A DNA stretch of 64,000 nucleotides, taken from positions 496,001 to 560,000 of the forward strand of contig NZ_JBIWDK010000001.1 in assembly GCF_044761985.1 (NCBI RefSeq), written 5' to 3'. This document shows, one piece after another, positions 24,934 to 33,862 of the stretch. Source of the DNA: Peribacillus sp044761985. GTDB lineage: Bacteria; Bacillota; Bacilli; Bacillales; DSM-1321. Each line of letters starts with the position of its first letter. Position 1 is the stretch's first letter. The notes under the pieces were generated by a model that was not told the DNA's origin, did no database searches, and saw nothing but the letters and a program-made list of their open reading frames with translations. Both the position numbers and the translations under genes were made by a program.

Positions 24934-26380
24934 TAAACCATACTATTATACGGAAGAAGTTTTTCGAGAACTTTTCAGGAATAGTTCGGATATTTTATTT
25001 AGGGTAATGGAAAGTGAACAGAATAAAAAAGCGAACATCCTCTTATTTTATTACCCCGGAATGGTAGATACAATTGAATTGAATAATAATGTATTGCAAT
25101 ACATTCACGTTATGCTGGAGCAAAAGGATGATTATGAAAAGCTCGAGCCTCCATTTCATCCTTCTTTGACTTTGACAGAGCTTTCTTGCAGTCCGATTGA
25201 TAAAGAGGACATAAGTAGACGGGTATTCAGCGGGGAAATCCTTATTTTTTTCCAAGTAACACAGCAGCTTTTTGCATTACCTTTACCAGACATTCCAAAC
25301 AGGAGTCCGGAGGAATCATCATTTGAAATTTCTCTTCGGGGCCCACGGGATGGGTTTGTGGAAGATCTTGCAACGAATGTGGCTCTCATACGTAAAAGGA
25401 TGCGAACAGCTTCGCTATCCTATGAAGAGTTTACAATTGGGAAGAGCACCCAAACAAAAGTCGCCCTAATGTATATAGAGAACATAATAAATCCTGAACT
25501 TGTTAAGCTGGTAAGGAAAAGACTGAATGAAATTGATATTGATGTATTGATTAGTAATCAACAGCTTGAGGAGTTGATCTCAAAGGCAAATTTCAGGCTG
25601 TTCCCACTGACTCATTATACGAGTAGACCCGATTTTTGCGTCGGATCATTAAACCAAGGCAGGTTCATTGTACTTATGAATGGTTCACCCACCGTCATCA
25701 TAGCACCGACCACATTATTGCTTCAGATTAAAGCGGCCGAAGATTCAAGCCTTCCTTTCATATTCGTTTCTTTAGAAAGGCTTCTACGAGTCTTTGGATT
25801 GGTGTGTTCTATATTGCTTCCAGGTTTTTGGGTGGCATTATCAGCGTATAACATAGAACAATTGCCTTTTCCTTTACTTGCAACAGTCAGTATCTCCAGA
25901 TTGGGACTACCTGTCTCTGTTGCGCTTGAAATGTTTCTCATGCTAGGGTTATTCGAGTTGTTCCGTGAATCGGGAGTACGGTTACCTCAAGCAGTTGGCC
26001 AGACTGTTGCAGTCGTTGGTGGTTTGATCGTCGGTGATGCAGCCATTCGTGCCGGATTGACATCTCCAACAATGCTTGTCATCGCTGCAGTCACGTCAGT
26101 GGCTTCCTATACCTTGGTTAATCAATCTTTGACAGGGGTCGTATCAATCATCCGTTTATTAATCTTAATACTTAGTTCTATACTAGGTATTTATGGTTTA
26201 CTTATTGGATTTATATTCGTTACTTTTTGGGTTTCCTCTCTCGAGTCGTTTGGAGTACCTTATATGAATGAACTTTCACCTCCAAGTCTTTCGAAAGTTT
26301 CAGATGCTTTTATAAAAATCCCATGGAATGTTAAGAAAAGAACTAAAGGCGCTCTAGACCAAACGGAAAAGGGGGAGTAA
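24908..26380 (+). CDS. spore germinant receptor subunit A (GerAA/GerKA-like)
   Basis: A 490-residue GerA-family protein. The N-terminal soluble region (about 1-280) includes the family motif SLRGPRDGFVEDLATNVALIRKRMR, followed by about five membrane segments and a short C-terminal tail. The region RESGVRLPQAVGQTVAVVGGLIVGDAAIRAGLTSP near residue 355 is the most conserved part. AAGGTGG precedes the ATG. It is the middle gene of the B-A-C operon. GerA subunits form an oligomeric ion channel in recent models. Confidence 0.93.
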   Translation: MKRFKSAHDKPYYYTEEVFRELFRNSSDILFRVMESEQNKKANILLFYYPGMVDTIELNNNVLQYIHVMLEQKDDYEKLEPPFHPSLTLTELSCSPIDKEDISRRVFSGEILIFFQVTQQLFALPLPDIPNRSPEESSFEISLRGPRDGFVEDLATNVALIRKRMRTASLSYEEFTIGKSTQTKVALMYIENIINPELVKLVRKRLNEIDIDVLISNQQLEELISKANFRLFPLTHYTSRPDFCVGSLNQGRFIVLMNGSPTVIIAPTTLLLQIKAAEDSSLPFIFVSLERLLRVFGLVCSILLPGFWVALSAYNIEQLPFPLLATVSISRLGLPVSVALEMFLMLGLFELFRESGVRLPQAVGQTVAVVGGLIVGDAAIRAGLTSPTMLVIAAVTSVASYTLVNQSLTGVVSIIRLLILILSSILGIYGLLIGFIFVTFWVSSLESFGVPYMNELSPPSLSKVSDAFIKIPWNVKKRTKGALDQTEKGE

Positions 26381-26383
26381 ACA

Positions 26384-27562
26384 GTGACACGACGATTGTC
26401 GAAGCTTTTTCTCATCTTATCGGCCTTTACACTTTTAACGGGATGTTGGGATTATAAGGATATTCAGGACATCCATTACGTGACTACTTTAGGAGTGGAT
26501 TATCTTGATGGCAAGTATGAGGTATATGTACAGTTGGTTGACTTATCTGGTGTGGCCAAGCAAGAAAACAAGAGTACAGAACCGGGAAAAGTGTATGTCG
26601 GGAAACATTCAGGGAAATCCATTGCGGAGGCAATAAACCATTTGTATCAGTCGGCACAACAACGATTATACCTTGGTCAAGTTTCTACCTTTGTGTTGAC
26701 GGATAGGGCGTTAAAGCACAATATAAATGATATAATTGATGCCGCTTTCAGATATAATTTGATTCGGTATTCAAGTAATATTTTTGCGACGAACAAGCCA
26801 TTGAAGGAATTGTTTGCTATTAAAGGTTTTTTCAATTTAACGCCTTTATATTCAGAGCTGCATTTTCCAAAAGCGGTTTATGAAAACATTTCCTATATTA
26901 AACCGATTTCATTGAGAACCTTTATTTCCACTTACAGGGACGTTTCGATAACTACGATCCTTCCGACGATTTCTTTTAGTGAAAAGGATTGGACCGAGGA
27001 CAAGAAAAAGCGCAGGACTTTCATGATTGACGGAGCTTTTGTCCTGTATTATAAAAAATCGTTAAATTGGTATTCCATTGATGATTTAAAAGGATTGCGC
27101 TGGGTAACGGAAGATACGAATAGAACACCACTTGAATTTAAAAAAGGTGACGGCACAAATTACATCTCATTATCCCACCCTAAAGTGAAAATCAAACCGT
27201 TCATTAAAGATAATGAAGCTAAATACAACCTGGATATACATATTAATGGGAGTATCTTGGAAATGTCAAATACAGAACCTTTAAAGAACTTTGAAAATGT
27301 AGTTCAAGACTATATAAGAAAAGAAATTGAAAAGACATATAAAATAGGCTTAAAACGGAATGGAGATCCACTGGGTCTGGGGAGAACTCTATACCGTAAA
27401 GAATTGAAATTTTGGCAAGCTAAAGGCTTTAAGGAACCAAATGATTATTTGAAGGGAAATTCAATTGACCAAATTAACATAACAGTTAACCTGACCAACG
27501 CTGGTACACTTGATTACCATCCGTTTAAAAGTTCAAAATTGCCTGGGAATGATGGGAAATAG
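26384..27562 (+). CDS. spore germinant receptor lipoprotein subunit C (GerAC-like)
   Basis: A 392-residue lipoprotein with the lipobox LLTGC at about residues 18-22, followed by WDYKDI, the standard start of mature GerAC proteins. The family forms three domains on the outer face of the spore inner membrane. It starts with GTG, 3 bases after the A gene, preceded by GGGGGAG. A terminator follows and closes the operon. Confidence 0.93.
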   Translation: MTRRLSKLFLILSAFTLLTGCWDYKDIQDIHYVTTLGVDYLDGKYEVYVQLVDLSGVAKQENKSTEPGKVYVGKHSGKSIAEAINHLYQSAQQRLYLGQVSTFVLTDRALKHNINDIIDAAFRYNLIRYSSNIFATNKPLKELFAIKGFFNLTPLYSELHFPKAVYENISYIKPISLRTFISTYRDVSITTILPTISFSEKDWTEDKKKRRTFMIDGAFVLYYKKSLNWYSIDDLKGLRWVTEDTNRTPLEFKKGDGTNYISLSHPKVKIKPFIKDNEAKYNLDIHINGSILEMSNTEPLKNFENVVQDYIRKEIEKTYKIGLKRNGDPLGLGRTLYRKELKFWQAKGFKEPNDYLKGNSIDQINITVNLTNAGTLDYHPFKSSKLPGNDGK

Positions 27563-27590
27563 GCTAGGTCCTCAGTCAGAATCTTTTCAT

Positions 27591-27629
27591 AAAAAATCCA
27601 CATCGGCAAATGACGATGTGGATTTTTTA
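27591..27629. terminator. terminator between ger operon and lrgB-like gene
   Basis: AAAAAATCCACATCG pairs with CGATGTGGATTTTTT around GCAAATGA. A/T runs on both sides allow use by both converging units. Confidence 0.92.
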
Positions 27630-27634
27630 TCATA

Positions 27635-28318
27635 CTAGAGAAAATGATTAATTAGTGGAAATAAGCATGAAATGATGATGCCGGAAAGGGCCATTGCCGC
27701 ACCTGCGACCGCTCCTGTAAATTCACTTTCCTGTGTTGCTTGGGCAGTCCCAAGTCCGTGTGCAATTGTGCCATAAGCAATGCCACGGGCGAAAGGCATC
27801 GTGACGTTCAGTTTATCCATCAATTTAGGTGCGATCATCGTGCCTAAAACACCGGTTAAAATGACGAAAGCTGCAGAAATATTAGGGTTTCCGCCATAAA
27901 TTTTGGTGATTTCCACGGCAATAGGAACTGTAATGGACTTAACCGCCAATCCCTGAAGGATATAAAGCGGAAGTGTTAAGGCTTTGGCGATGGTTAAGGC
28001 AAGGGTTAATGTCACGGCAAGACCCAGAACCATACCGCTGATTGCTGGTATCGCATATTTTGCGATTATGGCTCTATTTTTATAAAGAGGAACGGCCAAC
28101 GCAACAGTAGCCGGTCCTAAGAAATACGTGATGATGTCTTTGCCTGGGGTATAGTCATTGAAATCCAACCCACTTATTAGCAACGCGAGAATAATAGTGA
28201 CTGTTCCAAAAAAAACAGGCGTCGTAAAAGGTGAAGGATGTGTACTGTATATTTTCCTACCGATAGCATAGGCTATGATCGTAATCATTATACTATAAAG
28301 TGTGATGAATGTTGTCAC
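27635..28318 (-). CDS. LrgB/CidB-family membrane protein
   Basis: A 227-residue protein with six or more membrane segments and the LrgB-family segments VALAVPLYKNR, GGNPNISAAFVILTG and AHGLGTAQATQESE. CidB/LrgB proteins pair with CidA/LrgA holin-like partners and take part in cell lysis control or in pyruvate/glycolate transport, depending on the member. Sequence alone does not separate Cid from Lrg. The gene overlaps its partner by 26 bases. Confidence 0.88.
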   Translation of the reverse strand: MTTFITLYSIMITIIAYAIGRKIYSTHPSPFTTPVFFGTVTIILALLISGLDFNDYTPGKDIITYFLGPATVALAVPLYKNRAIIAKYAIPAISGMVLGLAVTLTLALTIAKALTLPLYILQGLAVKSITVPIAVEITKIYGGNPNISAAFVILTGVLGTMIAPKLMDKLNVTMPFARGIAYGTIAHGLGTAQATQESEFTGAVAGAAMALSGIIISCLFPLINHFL

Positions 28319-28685
28319 GCTGTTTAACCTCTTCTCTACGGGAGAACTTTTGGACGACCAGGGATGATACGATGAATCCGATAATCAAACTGATTAACAG
28401 TGTTAGGGCTAAGGGAAGTCCGTATTTTAGAAAGAGCCAACCCATGGTCATTAAGCTTACAGAAATCGGAATGAAGAAAAAGGCCAGATGTTTGACTAAA
28501 AAGGTTGATGTAATATCAACCCACTCCACTTTTAAAATTTTAGTTTGTAATAAAATGAATAATATAAGCATGCCAATTACGCTTCCTGGAATGGGCAAAC
28601 TGAAGAAATTGGATAAATAAATCCCTAGTTCACAAATAATAACCAACAGGAAAAGCTGGATGATAAAAAGAATGATTTTTTTCAT
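28293..28685 (-). CDS. CidA/LrgA-family holin-like protein
   Basis: A 130-residue protein with four membrane segments and a basic C-terminal tail (KFSRREEVKQRD). The N-terminus and LPIPGSVIGMLILF (near residue 33) are the family signature. GGAAAGGATC precedes the ATG. It is translationally coupled to the LrgB-like gene through a 26-base overlap. No LytSR-type or LysR-type regulator is adjacent, which is where the Cid and Lrg systems usually differ. Confidence 0.88.
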   Translation of the reverse strand: MKKIILFIIQLFLLVIICELGIYLSNFFSLPIPGSVIGMLILFILLQTKILKVEWVDITSTFLVKHLAFFFIPISVSLMTMGWLFLKYGLPLALTLLISLIIGFIVSSLVVQKFSRREEVKQRDNIHHTL

Positions 28686-28842
28686 AATTAGATCCTTTCC
28701 ATGACTATTTGAATGTATTTAGTAATTGGTCAATTGTATTTATTATAGAAAAAGATTGAGTAAATTAATAGGGTATATGCTTATTCGGCCCAGAAAAATT
28801 GTACTCCATATGGCTAAAAGAGGGGGAAATGTAAATAAACAT

Positions 28843-28867
28843 AAAAAAACGTCCCAAATCCGGGACG
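28843..28867 (-). terminator. terminator of the acetyltransferase gene
   Basis: On the minus strand GCGTCCC, a GGATTT loop, GGGACGTTTTTTT form a compact terminator about 75 bases after the acetyltransferase stop. Confidence 0.85.
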
Positions 28868-28940
28868 CTTCCGTTTTCTGTATATAAATGATAGGGTACC
28901 TTTTCTTTCATAAGAAAGAGTTGGCATGCCTTTATTAAGA

Positions 28941-29495
28941 TTAAGCTTCAAGTAATTGCTGGTCTTCATCATTATCCTGTCTTAGGATATGCAAGGTGTA
29001 TAAATCCTTGGGAATTTCAAATAAATCATAAATGTCTTCCTCTTGATTTATTTGATCATAGAGAGCTTTTCTGGTTTCATTTGCCTTGATCGCATAAGGA
29101 AGCTTTTCGGCTGCTTTAATGGAACGGATATTTATTTTGCGAATCCTCATAAAAACCGTTTCCATGCCGAGCTCAAAAAATAATTCCTTGAAGAAGGCGT
29201 CTTTGGCAACGGCATTATACCCTTTACCATGAAAAGGTTTTCCAAGCCATGTACCTAGGAACCCAGCTCCGTTTTCAATATCGTATAAAGAAATACAACC
29301 AACGGGATTTTCCCATTCATCTAAGATTGTTCGTGAAATGAGCTCACCTTTTTCTTCAGCCTCAATCGTTTGCTTAGTAATGAATACATATTCTTCATAT
29401 GAATCTACTTTATGGCGCACGAAAGGGAAGACATCTGGATGAGTCATGTGTTCATAAAGAGAAAAACAATCTGCAAAATCTCTCTTTTTTAACAT
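28941..29495 (-). CDS. GNAT-family N-acetyltransferase (RimJ/RimL-like)
   Basis: A 184-residue acetyltransferase of the RimJ/RimL branch. The fold is read from the N-terminal MLKKRDFADCFSLYEHMTHP, strand NPVGCISLYDI (near residue 65), the acetyl-CoA loop WLGKPFHGKGYN (near 83) and RKINIRSIKAAEKL. The C-terminal 35 residues form an acidic extension ending DNDEDQQLLEA, longer than usual in the family. GGAGGG precedes the ATG. Substrate unknown. Confidence 0.82.
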   Translation of the reverse strand: MLKKRDFADCFSLYEHMTHPDVFPFVRHKVDSYEEYVFITKQTIEAEEKGELISRTILDEWENPVGCISLYDIENGAGFLGTWLGKPFHGKGYNAVAKDAFFKELFFELGMETVFMRIRKINIRSIKAAEKLPYAIKANETRKALYDQINQEEDIYDLFEIPKDLYTLHILRQDNDEDQQLLEA

Positions 29496-29538
29496 TTCCG
29501 TCCCTCCGTTTGAGGGCAGTCCTTATGCGTAGCCGCTG

Positions 29539-29587
29539 CCCACCCTCGAAATTTTTTAAGTCGTTCATCAAAAAATTTCGGGGTGGG
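29539..29587. repeat. 18-bp long hairpin next to a tRNA-like T-arm
   Basis: CCCACCC-T-CGAAATTTTTT (29539-29556) pairs with AAAAAATTTCG-GGGTGGG (29570-29587) with one bulged base and a 13-base loop. It lies upstream of the minus-strand acetyltransferase gene. Confidence 0.8.
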
Positions 29588-29630
29588 AATCGAACCCACT
29601 AGAACCGGAAACCGGTGGCGCACCATTTGC
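29570..29630 (-). other. tRNA-like remnant (T-arm plus variable-arm-like hairpin)
   Basis: On the minus strand the segment contains ACCGG-TTT-CCGGT (29604-29616), like the long variable arm of a class II tRNA. It is followed by GTGGG-TTCGATT-CCCAC (29583-29599), a perfect five-bp T-stem with the standard T-loop. I could not find a matching 5' acceptor strand, D-arm or a clear anticodon arm, so I read it as a 3' fragment of a tRNA rather than an intact gene. The acceptor-side sequence has been absorbed into the hairpin at 29539-29587. Confidence 0.45.
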
Positions 29631-29738
29631 CTTCCCTATTTTTATTTTCAGAAAGTATTTAAATCTAAAGAACCTTACGAAGGTATAATACTAAAAAATA
29701 AACGGTTTGGGAATAGGTTTTTTGCCTTTTTTTTTCGT

Positions 29739-29771
29739 CAATTTCCAACTTTTTTTTGAAGGTGGAAATTG
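29739..29771. repeat. 9-bp inverted repeat between the tRNA-like remnant and uppP
   Basis: CAATTTCCA (29739-29747) and TGGAAATTG (29763-29771) pair across a 15-base T-rich loop. It may act as the uppP terminator on the minus strand, about 80 bases after its stop. The rest of the 220-base AT-rich gap shows nothing I recognise. Confidence 0.5.
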
Positions 29772-29851
29772 GGAAGGTTTTGGTTGGTATTCAACTTGAT
29801 TTTGAGCCCGATTGTCAGCATTTCACTAAGAAAAGTTGCTTTTTTATTTTG

Positions 29852-30634
29852 TTAAAATCGTCCAGTGAATTGCATGAATAAAATTATCGTACCGAGTGCC
29901 CAGACGTACATGGAAAACATCTTCAAAGATCGTTTCTTTAAGAAATCAATCATCCAGACTACGGCTATATATCCAAAGATTGCGGCAGCGAGGGTCCCAA
30001 TCAAAAGAGCCATGAAAGGGATCCTTTCAACCTCTCCCGTGAAAATGGGTTTCATCTGAAAGACGATTCCTCCGGCAATGGCAGGGATGGAAAGTAAAAA
30101 AGAAAAATAGGCGGCTGTTGCCCGGTCAAGCCTGCAAAAAAGACCAGCTGCGATGGTCAATCCGGAACGTGATAAGGCAGGCATGATTGCAGCCGCCTGA
30201 AAGGTACCGATGATAAAGGAATCTTTTATGGAGATATCATCTAGTTTCTTATTCCCTTTATTGACTCCATCGGCCCACCATAGAATCATTCCGGTTACGA
30301 GGAATTCCCAACCAATCGTCAACCCTGTTTTTGAAAGGCTGTCAAACCAATCACTTAAAAGGAGACCGGCAATAACAGCCGGAAGCGTTCCTATTACCAG
30401 AAGAAGCGTCAATTTTGAGAATGGATTTTTCAATAAGAATATGATTTCATCTTTGTAAACGACCAATAAAGCAAGTAAAGTTCCAATGTGTAGCATAGTA
30501 TCTAGAAAGATGCCAGCTTCGTCAAGATGGAAAATGTGCCTCCCCAGATATAAATGGCCTGTACTTGAAATCGGTAAAAACTCAGTTAAGCCCTGGATGA
30601 TTCCAAGGATGAAGGCCTGGAATTCATTTAGCAA
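29852..30634 (-). CDS. uppP: undecaprenyl-diphosphatase (BacA/UppP type)
   Basis: Integral membrane phosphatase that converts undecaprenyl diphosphate to the monophosphate carrier for cell-wall synthesis, and confers bacitracin tolerance when abundant. The protein of 260 residues has the motifs GLTEFLPISSTGHL (about residues 13-26) and MPALSRSGLTIAAG (near 165), which carry the catalytic Glu, Ser, His and Arg, and about eight membrane segments. GGAGGG stands 6 bases before the TTG at 30634, so I prefer this start over an in-frame ATG at 30667. Confidence 0.93.
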   Translation of the reverse strand: MLNEFQAFILGIIQGLTEFLPISSTGHLYLGRHIFHLDEAGIFLDTMLHIGTLLALLVVYKDEIIFLLKNPFSKLTLLLVIGTLPAVIAGLLLSDWFDSLSKTGLTIGWEFLVTGMILWWADGVNKGNKKLDDISIKDSFIIGTFQAAAIMPALSRSGLTIAAGLFCRLDRATAAYFSFLLSIPAIAGGIVFQMKPIFTGEVERIPFMALLIGTLAAAIFGYIAVVWMIDFLKKRSLKMFSMYVWALGTIILFMQFTGRF

Positions 30635-30833
30635 ATATATCCCTCCATTCTTACGTGGACAATCCACTATTTAATCTGTATGCGTGGGAAGGGCCAACTT
30701 ATTCGGTTTTTTATCCGTTAACGTTTTAAGATGGGGGAAAAAAGACTTACTTTTTTTAAAAAAACATGTAAGAAATGAAACTAATTGCTTTTTGAATCGT
30801 ATTATTTCATATAAGAAAGGAGGAACAGAACAC

Positions 30834-31154
30834 ATGCCCACTAAAGATGAAAGAGTGTTTGCTGCCCTAATATATGTAATTAGCTTTTTTACCGCTTTTG
30901 TCGGTCCTTTAGTCATATGGTTAGTTAAGAAGGATTCATCCCAATTTGTAGATTATCACGGAAGGGAATATTTGAACTTCTTTATCTCTTATACTGTATA
31001 TTCCATCGTCGCTGGTCTACTTGTAATCATATTGATTGGTGCAGTACTATTACCGGTCATAGGTATAGCTTTAGTTGTATTTACAATTATAGCTGCAGTC
31101 AGAGCTTATGAAGGGGTCGACTATCGCATTCCCTTCATATTTAGGATTTTATAA
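30834..31154 (+). CDS. DUF4870-family small membrane protein
   Basis: A 106-residue protein with three to four hydrophobic segments and the family pattern AALIYVISFFTAFVGPLVIW and LVKKDSSQFVDYHGREYLNF. Members are of unknown function. AAAGGAGG lies before the ATG at 30834; the longer upstream reading has no binding site. It is monocistronic with a terminator at 31165. Confidence 0.83.
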   Translation: MPTKDERVFAALIYVISFFTAFVGPLVIWLVKKDSSQFVDYHGREYLNFFISYTVYSIVAGLLVIILIGAVLLPVIGIALVVFTIIAAVRAYEGVDYRIPFIFRIL

Positions 31155-31164
31155 GTTTTACATC

Positions 31165-31197
31165 GGGGGATTCTGCTTAGGCGGATCCCTTTTTTTA
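31165..31197 (+). terminator. terminator after the DUF4870 gene
   Basis: GGGGAT and ATCCC pair around TCTGCTTAGGCGG, followed by seven T residues. Confidence 0.7.
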
Positions 31198-31265
31198 TGA
31201 TGGAACAAGGGTCATTTACTAGCCGAGTATAATAAAAAGGAGGGGTTATCAATAAAGTATCGGCC

Positions 31266-31500
31266 ATGAACCGAAGAGGCGAACTCATTGGTTATTATGA
31301 AGAAAACGGTACAAAGCCCCTCGTGAAGATCAATAGAATGATTTATAATTATGACAAGAATGAATGGATATCCATACAAACTTCAGCAGGGTTCTTATTC
31401 TTTTGAAATTATGAGTGGCACCGGAAAGAAGGTGGCTATCAAGTATGGTGCTGTCGAAGGATTGGGAAACGATATTCAAGTCAAATGCACCTCTTCTTAG
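31266..31500 (+). pseudogene. small frameshifted ORF of unknown family
   Basis: A frame from ATG 31266 encodes MNRRGELIGYYEENG and continues to about position 31390. The next frame, open from ATG 31360 to TAG 31498-31500, continues in matching style (FEIMSGTGKKVAIKYG). Both halves have normal protein composition and overlap, so one frameshift near 31360-31390 could have split a protein of roughly 75-80 residues. AAGGAGGGG stands at about 31237-31245, but no standard start codon lies at the right distance, which also suggests decay. I do not recognise the family. Confidence 0.35.
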
Positions 31501-31657
31501 TTTCCCTTTGCGTATGCTGGGGTTTGTGTAGCCGTACATCATCATCGTTCCTTTTAGCATCAGGTTAGCATTAGGCAATTTTTTTGGCTAATAGTCTAAA
31601 GATTTGATATAATCAAATAGTAATACATAATAGAATACATAGAAAAAGGGTGAAGGT

Positions 31658-32230
31658 ATGAGTTTACTTAATGAAATTCTAGATTATAATGAGCAATTTG
31701 TTGAAAAAGAGGAATATGTTAAGTACAAAACAGACAAATTCCCTGAAAAGAAAATGGTTATCGTCAGTTGTATGGACACTCGCCTTGTTGAGCTGTTACC
31801 AAAATCAATGAATGTCAAAAATGGTGATGTGAAAATATTGAAAACGGCCGGAGCGATTGTTTCTCATCCGTTTGGTAGCGTCATGCGTAGTATCTTGATT
31901 GCTATATATGAATTGAAGGCGGATGAAGTGTTTGTCATCCCTCATCATGATTGCGGCATGGCTTCTGTCAATGCTGATGTTACGGTAGAAAAAATGGTAG
32001 AACGTGGCATTCAAAAGGAAACAATCGATACAATCGGAGCTTCAGGCATCGATATCAAGAGTTGGCTTCGTGGATTTGATGACGTTTATGAAAGTTTAAA
32101 AAATAGTGTAGAGGTTATTAAAAGCCATCCTCTGATTCCAAAGAATGTTCCTGTCCATGGACTTATCATTTCTCCGGATAAAGGCAAATTGGAACTGGTC
32201 GTTAACGGTTATGACCACATAGAAAAATAA
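31658..32230 (+). CDS. beta-class carbonic anhydrase
   Basis: A 190-residue zinc enzyme that interconverts CO2 and bicarbonate in the cytosol. The ligand set is visible as C38 in VSCMDTRL (with the D40-R42 dyad) and H96-C99 in PHHDCGM. It belongs to the short, YtiB-like type of beta enzymes. GGGTGAAGG precedes the ATG. Monocistronic with a terminator. Confidence 0.92.
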   Translation: MSLLNEILDYNEQFVEKEEYVKYKTDKFPEKKMVIVSCMDTRLVELLPKSMNVKNGDVKILKTAGAIVSHPFGSVMRSILIAIYELKADEVFVIPHHDCGMASVNADVTVEKMVERGIQKETIDTIGASGIDIKSWLRGFDDVYESLKNSVEVIKSHPLIPKNVPVHGLIISPDKGKLELVVNGYDHIEK

Positions 32231-32245
32231 TAAAAACAATGTACC

Positions 32246-32277
32246 AAAAGCTGATGGAATCATACCATCAGCTTTTT
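32246..32277 (+). terminator. terminator after the carbonic anhydrase gene
   Basis: AAAAGCTGATGG and CCATCAGCTTTTT pair around AATCATA. Confidence 0.92.
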
Positions 32278-32388
32278 CATTTTTAAGAGTTTCTATTTAT
32301 TTTTAAATGAATATTTGTTAAAATCACGAAGTGCAGTTTGTCACTTATACAAGCGGGTGGGCGAGGGACAACATAGTAAGGATACTAC

Positions 32389-33681
32389 ATGAAGAAAACA
32401 AATTTAGAAACGTTTTTTCATTTTTCCCAATATGGAACAAATGGAAAACGTGAAATTCTTGCCGGTGTGGTTGGTTATTTCACAATCGTATATATTCTCG
32501 TCGTGAATTCCCTGATTTTATCTGAAGCAGGTATACCTATTAATGGAGCGGTGATTGCAACCATTATCCTTTCCGCAGTGAGTTGTATCTTGATTGGGTT
32601 GTGGGCTAATGTACCAATAATCATCGTCCCCGGTATGGGCGTCAATGCCCTGTTCGCGTACACAATGGTTCAAGGAATGGGCTTATCCTTCCAATCGGCT
32701 CTTGGAGCTGTTTTTGTTTCGGGCCTCATTTTTGTAATCGTGGCTTTTACAAAGTTCTCGAAATTGATTAATGATTCCATTCCAGGTTCCATAAAAGACG
32801 CCATTTCTGTTGGTCTTGGTTTATTTTTGCTGTTAATCGGTTTGGAAAAGGGTGGGATTATTACAAGGGGTTCTTCATCGCTTCTTGGACTTGGTCATTT
32901 GAGTGACCCATCTGTTCTAGCAACGATTTTGACATTTTTACTTGCCATTGCTTTATTTATTAAAAATGTCCCAGGAAACTTTATGATCACGATCATCATA
33001 GGTAGCTGTATAGCGTACTTTTTTGGCACGATTGAAATCTCGAATATCCACTTTTCTGGTTTGGATACAGCCTCTTATAGTGAACTCTTTTTTTCACTGA
33101 CATTTATCGAGGTGGGGCGAATTGAATTTTGGATAAGTGTTTTTGCGATGACCATGGTACTAATCTTTGAAAACATTGGTCTTGTACACGGACATGTGAA
33201 CAGCATCGAACGTCCGGAGGCTTATAAGAAGTCTCTACAGGCAACGAGTGTCTCCGTTCTTCTTTCTGGCCCTATCGGTTCCAGTCCGACGGTAGCCACT
33301 GTTGAGACCGCTGCAGGCATCGCCTCAGGGGGCAGGACCGGTTTAACATCAGTCATCACGGGGTTCTTGTTTCTTCTGTCACTTTTATTTATTCCGGTAA
33401 TTAAGGTGATTCCGGATAGTGCCATTGCGCCAATTTTAATCATTATCGGCATGCTCATGCTTGAAAATATTAAGAAAATGGACTTTAGCGATTATACAGA
33501 AAGCATCCCCGCACTTTTAATCATTACCTTCATTCCATTTACCTACAGTATTGCAGATGGAATGGCTTTCGGGTTTATTCTATACCCATTCCTGAAAGTG
33601 GTCACAGGTAAGGCGAAAGAAGTTTCAGGTCCAATGTATGTTAGCGCTATATTGTTTATTATCTATTTTATAATAGGTTAA
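32389..33681 (+). CDS. NCS2-family purine permease (PbuG/PbuO-like)
   Basis: A 430-residue membrane permease of the AzgA-like branch, with about 12 to 14 hydrophobic segments. The family motifs PGMGVNALFAYT (near residue 82) and a second reentrant region with GPIGSSPTVATVETAAGIASGG (near 286) are clear. Relatives take up guanine, hypoxanthine or adenine with protons. The 110-base leader has no purine riboswitch that I can see. It is followed by a terminator. Confidence 0.9.
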   Translation: MKKTNLETFFHFSQYGTNGKREILAGVVGYFTIVYILVVNSLILSEAGIPINGAVIATIILSAVSCILIGLWANVPIIIVPGMGVNALFAYTMVQGMGLSFQSALGAVFVSGLIFVIVAFTKFSKLINDSIPGSIKDAISVGLGLFLLLIGLEKGGIITRGSSSLLGLGHLSDPSVLATILTFLLAIALFIKNVPGNFMITIIIGSCIAYFFGTIEISNIHFSGLDTASYSELFFSLTFIEVGRIEFWISVFAMTMVLIFENIGLVHGHVNSIERPEAYKKSLQATSVSVLLSGPIGSSPTVATVETAAGIASGGRTGLTSVITGFLFLLSLLFIPVIKVIPDSAIAPILIIIGMLMLENIKKMDFSDYTESIPALLIITFIPFTYSIADGMAFGFILYPFLKVVTGKAKEVSGPMYVSAILFIIYFIIG

Positions 33682-33693
33682 TATGAATTGAAG

Positions 33694-33732
33694 AGTCTGT
33701 GGAGTGGGTAGAATTGCCTCCACAGGCTTTTT
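33694..33732 (+). terminator. terminator after the purine permease gene
   Basis: AGTCTGTGGAG and CTCCACAGGCTTTTT pair with one G-T pair across a 13-base loop. Confidence 0.82.
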
Positions 33733-33862
33733 ATTGTATGGCAACTCGGCTTTCTTGATGGAATATTCGCTTAATTGGAATTTTCCCGATGACATGTTCG
33801 AACTTATAATGCTATGATAAAGAATATTTAAAATAAATGAACAGCATTGAGGATGTGACAGG

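Noticed and set aside
29399..29602. Plus-strand ORF ending RGGNRTH
   Set aside because: The end is the antisense reading of a tRNA T-arm, a common false ORF; the start is within the acetyltransferase gene.
32281..32388. Purine riboswitch before the NCS2 permease
   Set aside because: I could not find the conserved TATA and core loop pattern of the purine class in this leader.
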